Shown: positions 1 to 7,994 of the stretch, one piece after another
Layout: each line of letters opens with the position of its first letter
Numbering within the stretch: position 1 is the stretch's first letter
Assembly (NCBI GenBank): GCA_035621235.1
Contig: CP141731.1
Span: forward strand, 2,108,001-2,172,000
Source: Actinomycetaceae bacterium MB13-C1-2
GTDB lineage: Bacteria; Actinomycetota; Actinomycetes; Actinomycetales; Actinomycetaceae
Direction: 5' to 3'
DNA: 64,000 bases
Translations under genes and position numbers: made by a program
Notes under the pieces: generated by a model
The model's input: only the letters and a program-made list of their open reading frames with translations
Told to the model about the DNA's origin: nothing
The model's database searches: none

Positions 1-761
1 TCCTCAGCGCCCTGTGGCTCACCACCAAAACGCTGTGCCAGCTCATACGCTGAGCGATATGTAGTCTGAGCTATCTGACGGGCAATCGAAAGGCCGGCTG
101 TCGGACCGATCTCAGCGTCGTAGTAGTCGCCTCCCAAAAAGTGCGGGTCGGTTTCGATTGCAGCCATCTGCGTATGGGCCCACGCAATCTGGTCGGCGCT
201 AGTCTTTGCAGTCGTGGCAACCGGGAGTAGACGTTCAACCCGCTCTGGGAACATGGCGGCCCACTCCAGAGCGCGCATTCCGCCAAGGGAACCTCCAATA
301 AGCGCAGCCCAAGAGTCGATGCCTAACTCGTCCGCTAGACCTATCTCGGCGCTCACAGTGTCGCGAATCGTGATGAACGGAAACCGTGACCCCCAGGGCC
401 TCCCGTCCGGCGCGTCCGAGGCAGGTCCGGTTGAGCCCATACAACCGCCGAGTACGTTCGGTGCAACAACGAAGAATTTCTCGGTATCCAAGGGCGCTCC
501 CGGGCCGATCAGCTCTGTCCACCATCCTTCTGTGGGATGACCCGGTCCCATTGAACCCTTGATATGTGAGTCGCCGGTGAGCGCATGGAGAACCAGAACC
601 GCATTGTCACGGGCCTCGTTTAGTTCTCCCCAGGTCTCGTAGGCCAACCTATACTCCGGCAACAGGCCGCCGGCTTCTAGCGCGAGGGGCCCTCCGTGGA
701 AAAACTGTCGTTCACCCACGGGATCTCCCTCGCGCCAGGCACCGGAAACTGGAGGAGTCAC
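1..761 (-). CDS. metX: Homoserine O-acetyltransferase MetX, 3' end missing (window edge)
   Basis: Makes O-acetylhomoserine from homoserine and acetyl-CoA, the substrate for the adjacent sulfhydrylase MetY. About 253 codons are visible before the window edge; the family is usually about 370-380 aa. An alpha/beta-hydrolase fold is readable: oxyanion-region motif HALTGDSH at residues 59-66 and nucleophile elbow GGSLGGM with Ser158; the catalytic Asp and His lie outside the window. I chose the GTG at 761 because it shares its G with the metY stop (TAGTG) and the family's N-terminal motifs follow in frame. Translational coupling to metY is likely. Serine versus homoserine acylation is assigned by family resemblance and the neighbour. 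Confidence 0.93.
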   Translation of the reverse strand, partial: MTPPVSGAWREGDPVGERQFFHGGPLALEAGGLLPEYRLAYETWGELNEARDNAVLVLHALTGDSHIKGSMGPGHPTEGWWTELIGPGAPLDTEKFFVVAPNVLGGCMGSTGPASDAPDGRPWGSRFPFITIRDTVSAEIGLADELGIDSWAALIGGSLGGMRALEWAAMFPERVERLLPVATTAKTSADQIAWAHTQMAAIETDPHFLGGDYYDAEIGPTAGLSIARQIAQTTYRSAYELAQRFGGEPQGAE

Positions 762-2083
762 TACTTTGACGCCTCGCGTGCGGCTTCAAGGCCGAGTTCC
801 AGGTCGGCAATGATGTCGTCAATGTTCTCCAGACCCACAGAAAGTCGGATCAGGCCCGGGGTAACTCCCGCCTTTCTGCCCTCGTCCTCAGTGAGTTGAG
901 AGTGGGTGGTCGAGGCGGGATGGATTACTAGTGACCTAACATCACCGATGTTCGCGACATTCGAATGTAACTTGACCGCGGAAACGAAGGCGCGGCCAGC
1001 GGACTCGCCTCCCTTCAGCTCGAAGCTCAGGACGCCGCCAGCGCCCTTGGGAGCGTACTTTTTGCCACGGTCGTAGTAGGGGCTGTCCGGAAGACCGGAG
1101 TAGGTCACGAACTCCACGTCGGGGTGGGAACTAAGAAACTCTGCAACCTTCTGAGCATTTTCAACGTGCCGTTCTATGCGCAAAGAGAGCGTTTCAATCC
1201 CGAGCGAAATCAGGAACGCGTTGAACGGAGAGATTGCTGCTCCCAAATCGCGTAGCAGTTGCGTCCTAATCTTGAGGATGTACGCCAGGTTAGCTCCCAG
1301 AGCACCCCCGACTCCCAGATCGCGCGCGAAAACAAGACCGTTATAGGTCTCATCCGGTTCGTTGAAGTCAGGAAAGCGTTCCGGGTACTGGGCGAAATCA
1401 AAGTTGCCCGAATCGACAATGACACCACCCAAAGAAGTGCCGTGGCCCCCCAGATACTTCGTTGCTGAGTGCACCACGATGTCTGCTCCCCACTCGAAGG
1501 GGCGGATCAGATAGGGGGTCGCGACGGTGTTGTCTACGATCAGAGGTACGCCCACTGAGTGGGCTGCTTCCGCGACGACCTCGATGTCGAGGATGTCTCC
1601 CTTCGGGTTGGGGATACTTTCGGCGTAGAAGGCCTTGGTGTTTGGCCTGACGGCCGCAAGCCACGCCTCGGGGTTTTCCGGATCATCAACGAAACTAACC
1701 TCTACCCCAAGTTTGCGTAACGTATGAGCAAGCAGGTTGTAGCTTCCACCATAAAGCGATGAACTGGATACAATGTGGTCGCCCGCGCCAGCCACGTTCC
1801 AAATCGCGTACGAGGTTGCGGCTTGGCCCGAAGCGACCAGGAGTGCTCCGACTCCACCTTCCAGGGCAGCAATCCGGTTCTCTACGACCTCGGTTGTAGG
1901 GTTGGTGATACGAGTGTAGATGGGCCCTAACTCGGTGAGTGCGAAGCGGTTGGCCGCCTGCTCAGGACTGTCAAAGACATATGAGGTCGTTTGGTAGATC
2001 GGTAGCGCTCTAGCTCCCGTCGTCGGATCGGGTTCCTGTCCTGCGTGGATCTGCAGGGTTTCAAACTTTAGGTTTTCGGTCAT
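761..2083 (-). CDS. metY: O-acetylhomoserine sulfhydrylase (aminocarboxypropyltransferase)
   Basis: PLP enzyme of the Cys/Met metabolism family (440 aa, normal length) that converts O-acetylhomoserine plus sulfide to homocysteine in the cytoplasm. The Schiff-base lysine is Lys209 in the motif HSATKYLGGHG, and the N-terminal QIHAGQEPD and PIYQTTSYVF blocks are typical. It is the first gene of a metY-metX pair with a one-base overlap, giving direct sulfhydrylation rather than trans-sulfuration. A leader of about 300 nt with mutually exclusive stems lies upstream, so methionine- or SAM-linked control is possible but unproven. Confidence 0.95.
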   Translation of the reverse strand: MTENLKFETLQIHAGQEPDPTTGARALPIYQTTSYVFDSPEQAANRFALTELGPIYTRITNPTTEVVENRIAALEGGVGALLVASGQAATSYAIWNVAGAGDHIVSSSSLYGGSYNLLAHTLRKLGVEVSFVDDPENPEAWLAAVRPNTKAFYAESIPNPKGDILDIEVVAEAAHSVGVPLIVDNTVATPYLIRPFEWGADIVVHSATKYLGGHGTSLGGVIVDSGNFDFAQYPERFPDFNEPDETYNGLVFARDLGVGGALGANLAYILKIRTQLLRDLGAAISPFNAFLISLGIETLSLRIERHVENAQKVAEFLSSHPDVEFVTYSGLPDSPYYDRGKKYAPKGAGGVLSFELKGGESAGRAFVSAVKLHSNVANIGDVRSLVIHPASTTHSQLTEDEGRKAGVTPGLIRLSVGLENIDDIIADLELGLEAAREASK

Positions 2084-2407
2084 TGCTCTTCTTGCCTCTC
2101 AGCTTTTTAGTCTTGGGGCTGGGGAGGTGCGGAGTTCCGCCTGCGTAGCCTTGAGTCAGTAGCTCTCCCCAGCATTGGGAGGAACATCCTGACTGTGTGG
2201 ATCGACATCCACTTGCAGTGCTTTCCCAAGTTTCGCCCGACCTCGGTATATGAGGCACTGGTGGCGAAGGAAATTATGGTGCGAGAAAGCCGCGCTATCA
2301 GTCAGGTTGTCTGACTCAACGGCACATTCGCTTTGACCACATGCATGCGAGAGTAGCCACGCGCCTCGGTCATGTAGGCGGAGTGTCCAAATCCCGGACT
2401 ATTCCCG
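2084..2407 (-). promoter_or_regulatory. metY leader region with switch-like stems
   Basis: This 324-nt gap between proA and metY holds no convincing gene. Read on the minus strand, AGTCAG (2194-2189) can pair with CTGACT (2159-2154), enclosing a local CTCCC/GGGAG stem. The segment GCTGGGGAG (2173-2165) can instead pair perfectly over nine bases with CTCCCCAGC (2126-2118), closer to the metY start. The two folds exclude each other. I do not find the core of SAM-I, SAM-IV or SAH riboswitches, nor a T-box motif. A methionine-pathway regulatory RNA is an inference. Confidence 0.35.
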
Positions 2408-3676
2408 CTATCGAATCTGGCCATCTCCGAGCACGACCCACTTGGTTGTAGTGAGTTCCGACAGTCCCATCGGACCGCGCGCGTGTAGCTTCTGGGTTGA
2501 GATACCAATCTCGGCACCCAGGCCGAACTCGCCTCCGTCAGTGAACCTGGTTGAAGCGTTAACGTTGACCACCGCTGAGTCGACACGTCCGGTGAACTCA
2601 TCTGCTGAGCTGATCGAAGTAGTACAAATCGCGTCAGTGTGGCCCGATGACCACTTCTGGATGTGTTTGATGGCGGCCTCCAGAGAATCAACGACTCCAA
2701 CTGCCATCTCGGGGCCCAGGTACTCCTTGGCCCAGTCCTCGTCGCTGACGTCTACGACGGAGACACTGCTCGGAGCGAGTGCTTGGACCCGGCGATCACC
2801 GTGGATCGTGACTCCCCTCTCGGCTAGCGCCTCTGTTGCCCTCGGGACAAACTCCTCGGCCACATCCTTGTGAACGAGGAGGGTCTCCGCAGCGTTACAA
2901 ACGCTGTCCCGATGGGTTTTCGAGTTAACAACGATTGCTAGTGCCTGTTCCTGGTTCACCTGGGCGTCAACATAAACATGGCAGTTACCCACACCTGTCT
3001 CGATCACGGGCACCTGCGCCTCTCGCACGACGGTCTGGATTAGCCCCGCACCTCCCCGAGGCACAAGAACGTCCACCAGTCCGCGGGCTTGCATCAGTGC
3101 GACCGCGCCCTCACGACCAAGGGGGTCAATGGTCGCAATCAGATCTGCTGGTAGCCCTACTTTCTCAAGTGCTCCCCGCAGAACCTCGACAAGAACGATA
3201 TTGCTGTTTAGTGCAGCGGATCCCCCACGCAGAATTACCGCATTGCCGCTCTTGAGTGCGATACCTGCGGCGTCAACAGTGACGTTTGGTCGCGCCTCAT
3301 AGATCATTCCAACGACGCCCATTGGCACGCGCAGTTGGCGTAGTTTTAGTCCGTTCTCCAGGGTTGAACCGCGTACTACTTCCCCGACTGGGTCGGGCAG
3401 GGTGGCAAGTTCGCGTAGCGCCTCAGCGATGCCCACTATGCGGGTCTCATCGAGTCTCAGTCGGTCTTGGAGACCATCGCTGAGTCCGCTTTCTACTCCC
3501 CTGGCGCGATCTTCTTTGTTGGCATCGATGATTCTTGGAATCTGATCCTCGAGCTCGTCAGCCATTGTCAACAACGCACGGTCTTTCACCGCGGCCGAAG
3601 CCGTTGCTAAGTGTCTGCTGGCAACTCGGCTATCGGTGGCAATCTGCTTTACGGCTTCGGTCGTATCGGCGTTCAT
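2408..3676 (-). CDS. proA: Glutamate-5-semialdehyde dehydrogenase (gamma-glutamyl phosphate reductase)
   Basis: Second step of proline synthesis: NADPH reduction of gamma-glutamyl phosphate to glutamate semialdehyde. 422 aa, normal length. Aldehyde-dehydrogenase fold with cofactor motif LRGGSAALNSN near residues 149-159 and the catalytic cysteine Cys260 in HRDSVCNAAETLLVH. It lies 119 nt downstream of proB on the same strand, so the two probably form a proBA unit. The usual actinobacterial upstream partner obg is not present here. Confidence 0.96.
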   Translation of the reverse strand: MNADTTEAVKQIATDSRVASRHLATASAAVKDRALLTMADELEDQIPRIIDANKEDRARGVESGLSDGLQDRLRLDETRIVGIAEALRELATLPDPVGEVVRGSTLENGLKLRQLRVPMGVVGMIYEARPNVTVDAAGIALKSGNAVILRGGSAALNSNIVLVEVLRGALEKVGLPADLIATIDPLGREGAVALMQARGLVDVLVPRGGAGLIQTVVREAQVPVIETGVGNCHVYVDAQVNQEQALAIVVNSKTHRDSVCNAAETLLVHKDVAEEFVPRATEALAERGVTIHGDRRVQALAPSSVSVVDVSDEDWAKEYLGPEMAVGVVDSLEAAIKHIQKWSSGHTDAICTTSISSADEFTGRVDSAVVNVNASTRFTDGGEFGLGAEIGISTQKLHARGPMGLSELTTTKWVVLGDGQIR

Positions 3677-3795
3677 GGCCCCACGATAGAACGTAGAGGC
3701 GCTGGCCTAAAGAAACAGCCAGTCCACGGACAGGACTCAGCAAAGACAGGCACCCGTGGCGGCATTCGCGCTCTGCCCCGCTGTTGAGGCTTTGA

Positions 3796-4935
3796 CTACG
3801 CTCGCCTGTGACGAGCCATTACAACCAGTTCGTCACGGTGCACCGCCTCGTGCGCGAAACTCGCACCGAACTGGGTTTGGATCTCACCGATTGACAGTCC
3901 TCTAATCTTCCCGAAATTAGTCGAGGAAAAGCCTGCTCGCCCTCTTCCAAGTGGTGTTCCGTCTCTGGCAACGATCTCGATGACGTCGCCAGCCCTAAAT
4001 GATCCTGACGCTCCGAGGACTCCGGCCGGGAGAAGCGATGCGTTCCTCTCGGTCACGGCACGCGCTGCACCGTCGTCTACGACGACCTGGCCTCCGACAT
4101 CGGCGGCATACGCCAGCCAAAGTTGGCGCGCCGCCAGACGCTTCCCGGTCACCTCGAACCATGTACCGACGTCGGCGGCCGACAGCGCCCGGGCGATCAG
4201 GTCCGCACTGGTTAGAAGAACCGGTATTCCAGAACTCGTCGCCATCGCCGCAGCGCGAACTTTGCTTGCCATTCCCCCGGTCCCAAAGCCGGAGCCTTTC
4301 GAGTGCGTATCTAAAACCTCAACTTGATCGAAGTGATCAACGACCGGAACGCGCTCTGCTCCCGGAAGTGTTGGTTTTGTCGTGTAGAGCGCGTCAACGT
4401 CGGTGAGTAGAACCAGTGCATCAGCCTTCGAAAGGTGAGCAACGAGTGCCGCAAGGCGATCATTGTCGCCGAACTTGATCTCATCTGTCGCAACGGTGTC
4501 GTTTTCATTTATCACAGGGATGACTCCGAGGCGCAACAACTCCTCGAGGGCGCGACTCGCGTTCTTGTACTGATTGCGACGAAGCACATCCTCGGCTGTC
4601 AGGAGAACCTGGCCCACAGGTATCCCGTATGCACCGAATGCCCGCGTGTACTCCGCGATCAGGAGGCCTTGTCCCACGCTTGCTGCCGCCTGTGCCGCGG
4701 CGAGGCTTTTCGGTCTCTTTTTCAAGGCGAGCGCGCCCATGGCCGCGGCTTGGGCACCCGAGGAAACTAGCAATACTTCGTGTCCCGCCCCCCGATAGTC
4801 AACCAGAGCCTCAACAATGGCGTTGAGCTTAGCGACACTTAGGTGCCCATCCGGACGAGTGAGGGATGAGGATCCAACCTTTACCACAATGCGCCTGGCG
4901 GAAGGCAACACCTCGGGGGCTCTTGATCTGGTCAC
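3796..4935 (-). CDS. proB: Glutamate 5-kinase with C-terminal PUA domain
   Basis: First step of proline synthesis: ATP-dependent phosphorylation of glutamate. 379 aa. The amino-acid-kinase domain begins at IVVKVGSSSLT (residues 16-26), contains NENDTVATDEI and the GTGGMASKVRAA segment, and is followed from about residue 280 by a PUA domain. Proline feedback inhibition is known for the family. It is followed by proA; upstream genes are divergent, so proB probably carries the promoter of the pair. Confidence 0.96.
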   Translation of the reverse strand: MTRSRAPEVLPSARRIVVKVGSSSLTRPDGHLSVAKLNAIVEALVDYRGAGHEVLLVSSGAQAAAMGALALKKRPKSLAAAQAAASVGQGLLIAEYTRAFGAYGIPVGQVLLTAEDVLRRNQYKNASRALEELLRLGVIPVINENDTVATDEIKFGDNDRLAALVAHLSKADALVLLTDVDALYTTKPTLPGAERVPVVDHFDQVEVLDTHSKGSGFGTGGMASKVRAAAMATSSGIPVLLTSADLIARALSAADVGTWFEVTGKRLAARQLWLAYAADVGGQVVVDDGAARAVTERNASLLPAGVLGASGSFRAGDVIEIVARDGTPLGRGRAGFSSTNFGKIRGLSIGEIQTQFGASFAHEAVHRDELVVMARHRRA

Positions 4936-5080
4936 GAGAAGATTCTAGGCAGGGATCGAGTCGGCTTTTCCAACCCGCCAACCTGCGGGCAACCACAGCG
5001 TTGCGGTGATTGATCCCGCGCCGGGCCCCAGGCATCACCGAAGCTCACGACTCTGCCTCGGTCCGAGATAGTCTGATCTC

Positions 5081-6328
5081 ATGAAATGGGTTGATCACTC
5101 TATTTGGTGGCACGTGTACCCGCTGGGCTTTACAGGCGCGCCGATACGATCCGAAAATCGGGGGGAAAAAGACTGGGCATCCACTCGTTTTCCTCAGTTG
5201 AGCGATTGGCTCGATTACCTTACCGGACTGGGCTGTAACGGATTGTTGCTAGGCCCGATATTTACCTCGACCTCCCACGGATATGATTCCGTCAACCAGT
5301 TCCAGATTGATCCTCGCCTCGGCACCGAGCATGATTTCGCAGAGTTGGTATCGAGGTGTAAGGAAAAGGGCGTCCGCATCGTTCTCGACGGTGTGTTCAG
5401 CCACGTCGGCGTCAAGCATCCGATGCTTGTTACTGCACTAAAGGCGGGTCCCGAGTCGGTCGAAGGAAGGCTCTTTGACATCAACTGGGATGGTTCAGAC
5501 GGACCGGAACCAAGAGTGTGGGAAGGGCACGGAAACCTCGTTCGACTAAATCATGCGAATGTCGAAGCACGAGACTACGCGGTCTCGGTGATGAAGTATT
5601 GGCTAGAACGAGGAATAGATGGCTGGCGCCTTGATGCTGCCTACTCCGTTTCCACCGAATTCTGGACCAACGTTTTGTCGCGCGTTCGTTCCGATTTCCC
5701 GGACGCCTGGTTTCTCGGTGAAGTGATCCATGGGAACTATGCGGCATTCGTAGAGGAGTCCACGGTTGACTCGCTCACCCAGTACGAACTCTGGAAGGCA
5801 ATCTGGTCGAGTCTGCTCGATGACAACCTCTTTGAACTCGACTGGACCCTGAAACGAAACAACGAGTTCCTCGAAACCTTTACACCCAATACCTTCATCG
5901 GCAATCACGATGTCACCCGCATCGCGACGACGGTTGGAGCGAAGAAGTCGATTGTCGCGTTCGTAGTCCTGATGACGGTCGGTGGGATTCCCTCCATCTA
6001 CTACGGAGATGAACAGGGTTTTACGGGCGAGAAGATTGAAGACTGGTCGGGTGATGACGCGATTCGTCCTCCAATGCCCCCCTTGCCCGAGGACCTGCTG
6101 CCCTACGGCGCGGAGCATCAGCGCGCTTATCAAGAACTCATCGCCCTGCGGCGCCGGCACCCCTGGCTAGTGAACGCGCAAACGGAGACATTGAAAATCG
6201 AGAACACGAAGATGCACTACCGCACCACGGAGCGCGGCGGTGAATCGTCAATCGATGTTCGCATCGACCTAGAGAACTCGCCTTCGGTGGAGGTATTCGG
6301 TGACGGGGACTTGCTCTGGAGCCACTGA
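5081..6328 (+). CDS. GH13 alpha-amylase-family glycoside hydrolase
   Basis: Cytoplasmic alpha-glucan or oligosaccharide-active enzyme; 415 aa with no signal peptide. The (beta/alpha)8 barrel motifs are intact: DGVFSHVG (103-110), GWRLDAAY with nucleophile Asp185, FLGEV with acid/base Glu214, and FIGNHD with Asp277. It lacks a clear C-terminal carbohydrate-binding module, so it is compact. No Shine-Dalgarno is visible; TAGTCT at 5069-5074 ends seven bases before the ATG, compatible with a leaderless message. It is an orphan without sugar transport genes, so the substrate (maltodextrin, trehalose or sucrose type) cannot be named. Confidence 0.88.
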   Translation: MKWVDHSIWWHVYPLGFTGAPIRSENRGEKDWASTRFPQLSDWLDYLTGLGCNGLLLGPIFTSTSHGYDSVNQFQIDPRLGTEHDFAELVSRCKEKGVRIVLDGVFSHVGVKHPMLVTALKAGPESVEGRLFDINWDGSDGPEPRVWEGHGNLVRLNHANVEARDYAVSVMKYWLERGIDGWRLDAAYSVSTEFWTNVLSRVRSDFPDAWFLGEVIHGNYAAFVEESTVDSLTQYELWKAIWSSLLDDNLFELDWTLKRNNEFLETFTPNTFIGNHDVTRIATTVGAKKSIVAFVVLMTVGGIPSIYYGDEQGFTGEKIEDWSGDDAIRPPMPPLPEDLLPYGAEHQRAYQELIALRRRHPWLVNAQTETLKIENTKMHYRTTERGGESSIDVRIDLENSPSVEVFGDGDLLWSH

Positions 6329-6476
6329 GACGACAAGCCGAGCACAGGCTTAGGAAACACACCCCAGTTTCGCGCGTCATAGCCTTCGATCTCAGAGAGC
6401 TGCCGACTGAGGTGTGCGAGACCTTGCCTGGGTGGTCCCTTAAGTGCAGTATGTCGATCCGGGACTATCTCCCGGT

Positions 6477-7055
6477 CTACCGGGGTTGCCCTGCGGCCAT
6501 TGCTTCGGGAACTTCTATCAGTCTGCCTGTTTTTACATCGAATATGAGGCCGTAGATCGGAATCTCGGCAGGGATAAGCGGGTGGTTACGAACTCGGAGT
6601 ACGTCATTGATCAGCGCGCGCGGCTCAGACCCGATAGTCAACCAGTCGATGTACCTTCCTTCTACGCTCCCCCGCTCCTCCCCATAGTTTCTTAGTTCAC
6701 CGTCAACGCGAATCGCAGGCGAGAGGCTGTCCGCGAGGAGATCGGCGATTTGGTCTCCGGTTACTGCGGCCATTCCACAGTCCGTGTGGTGAACAACGTA
6801 GAACTCCGTGACGCCCAGCAACTTGTAGGCAACAACCAGAGAGCGGATGGCGTCATCGCTTGCACGCCCACCAGCGTTGCGAATGAAGTTTGCCTGACCG
6901 AGTCCGAGACCCATGAACCTGTCGGGCTCCAGCCTTGTGTCCATGCATGTGAGGACAGCAATATTGCGCTGTGGCGCATGAGAAAGTTGGGCCTTGTCAC
7001 CGAAGCTAGAGGAATATTCGTGATTGGCTTCTCTGATGTCGTTTAGGTGTGTCAA
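6477..7055 (-). CDS. Beta-class carbonic anhydrase
   Basis: Interconverts CO2 and bicarbonate. 192 aa, cytoplasmic. All zinc-site residues of the class are visible: Cys37-x-Asp39-x-Arg41 in LTCMDTR, and His90 with Cys93 in VVHHTDCGM. The spacing is that of the short, class II-like beta-CAs of actinobacteria (Rv1284 type). It is divergent from sdhC with about 190 nt between them and has no obvious operon partner. Supplying bicarbonate to carboxylases is a plausible role but inferred. Confidence 0.93.
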   Translation of the reverse strand: MTHLNDIREANHEYSSSFGDKAQLSHAPQRNIAVLTCMDTRLEPDRFMGLGLGQANFIRNAGGRASDDAIRSLVVAYKLLGVTEFYVVHHTDCGMAAVTGDQIADLLADSLSPAIRVDGELRNYGEERGSVEGRYIDWLTIGSEPRALINDVLRVRNHPLIPAEIPIYGLIFDVKTGRLIEVPEAMAAGQPR

Positions 7056-7152
7056 TGCCTGTGACCCCGTTTTCTCGATACCGGATATTCGATCTATTGG
7101 AGTCTACTTGCAGCCATGCCTGGGACCTTGATACCGGTTGCTGTGGCTACGT

Positions 7153-7183
7153 GAAGCACGGTACTCAAAAGTGCTTCTTTCTT
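7153..7183 (+). promoter_or_regulatory. Possible attenuator hairpin in the sdhC leader
   Basis: GAAGCAC (7153-7159) pairs with GTGCTTC (7171-7177), directly followed by TTTCTT, as in a small intrinsic terminator. CTCAA inside its loop can instead pair with TTGAG just downstream (7182-7186), which would break the first stem. It lies about 70 nt upstream of the sdhC start and no plus-strand gene ends nearby. The stem is short and could be chance. Confidence 0.25.
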
Positions 7184-7247
7184 GAGGTGATCCTCCTGAT
7201 TTGCATCGGGAAGGGCAGTAGGTTAGGTGACAAGGGAGGCACGGCAA

Positions 7248-7994
7248 ATGGAGACTATGCGCCTAAGGCGAACCCGGCGAGATCGACTCCGCCCCTCCTC
7301 CTGGCTGCTCAAGGTGACGATGGCCGTCACCGGGTTGATCTGGGTTGCATTCGTTCTCATTCACTTGTTCGGAAACCTCAAGGTCTTCTCGGGTGCAGAG
7401 GCGTTTGATTCTTACGCCCGTTGGCTGAGAACTGCCTTCTATCCGTTTCTGCCTAAGGGATTCTTGCTTTGGACCATGCGGATAATTCTTATCATCTGCT
7501 TGCTATTGCACGTGATGTGCGCATACATCTTGTGGTCACGCGGACGCAAAAGGGGGTCAAGGACGACTCGACGTTCAGTTTGGAGTAGACCAACGGAGGG
7601 ACAGTCCAAAATCCAAGCTGTCTCGGCAGCACTGATGCCCCTCACCGGGGTCTTGATCTTCGCGTTTATCATTATCCATATTCTTGATTTGACTACGGGG
7701 ACGCCTCCAGTTGCCACTGAGCAGTTCGTCGCCGCGACGACTGAGACCTCGTCTGCGTATGCCAATCTGGTCGCGTCAATGCAACGTCCGGTGATGGCCG
7801 GTATCTACGCGCTGACGATGGCTCTGCTTGCAGTTCACGTTTTTCATGGGGTGCGAACGGCGGCGTCTGACCTGGGAACAACCGGCCACAGCTGGCGGCA
7901 ACTGTTCCTTTGGACTGCCGGACTGTGTGCCCTCGTAATTCTGCTTGGAAACGGCACGATTCCGATCCTGGTCCAACTGGGGGTGATCCAGTGA
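7248..7994 (+). CDS. sdhC: Succinate dehydrogenase/fumarate reductase cytochrome b subunit
   Basis: Membrane anchor that carries heme and passes electrons between the SdhAB head and menaquinone. About 248 aa with roughly five hydrophobic helices, e.g. AVTGLIWVAFVLIHLFGN, IILIICLLLHVMCAYIL and TGVLIFAFIIIHILDL, several with histidines (IH, LH, IIH, VH, FH) that are likely di-heme ligands as in Bacillus-type (type B) enzymes. I chose ATG 7248 because AAGGGAGG lies eight bases upstream; an in-frame GTG at 7227 has a poorer site. Its stop overlaps the sdhA start (GTGA). Direction (succinate oxidation or fumarate reduction) cannot be told from sequence. Confidence 0.9.
   Translation: METMRLRRTRRDRLRPSSWLLKVTMAVTGLIWVAFVLIHLFGNLKVFSGAEAFDSYARWLRTAFYPFLPKGFLLWTMRIILIICLLLHVMCAYILWSRGRKRGSRTTRRSVWSRPTEGQSKIQAVSAALMPLTGVLIFAFIIIHILDLTTGTPPVATEQFVAATTETSSAYANLVASMQRPVMAGIYALTMALLAVHVFHGVRTAASDLGTTGHSWRQLFLWTAGLCALVILLGNGTIPILVQLGVIQ

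Noticed and set aside
2084-2407. Known SAM riboswitch or T-box before metY
   Set aside because: I could not find the conserved cores of these classes; kept only as an unclassified leader.
5603-6160. Minus-strand frame of 185 codons opposite the GH13 gene
   Set aside because: Mirror of a gene with all catalytic motifs; no independent start signal or motif.
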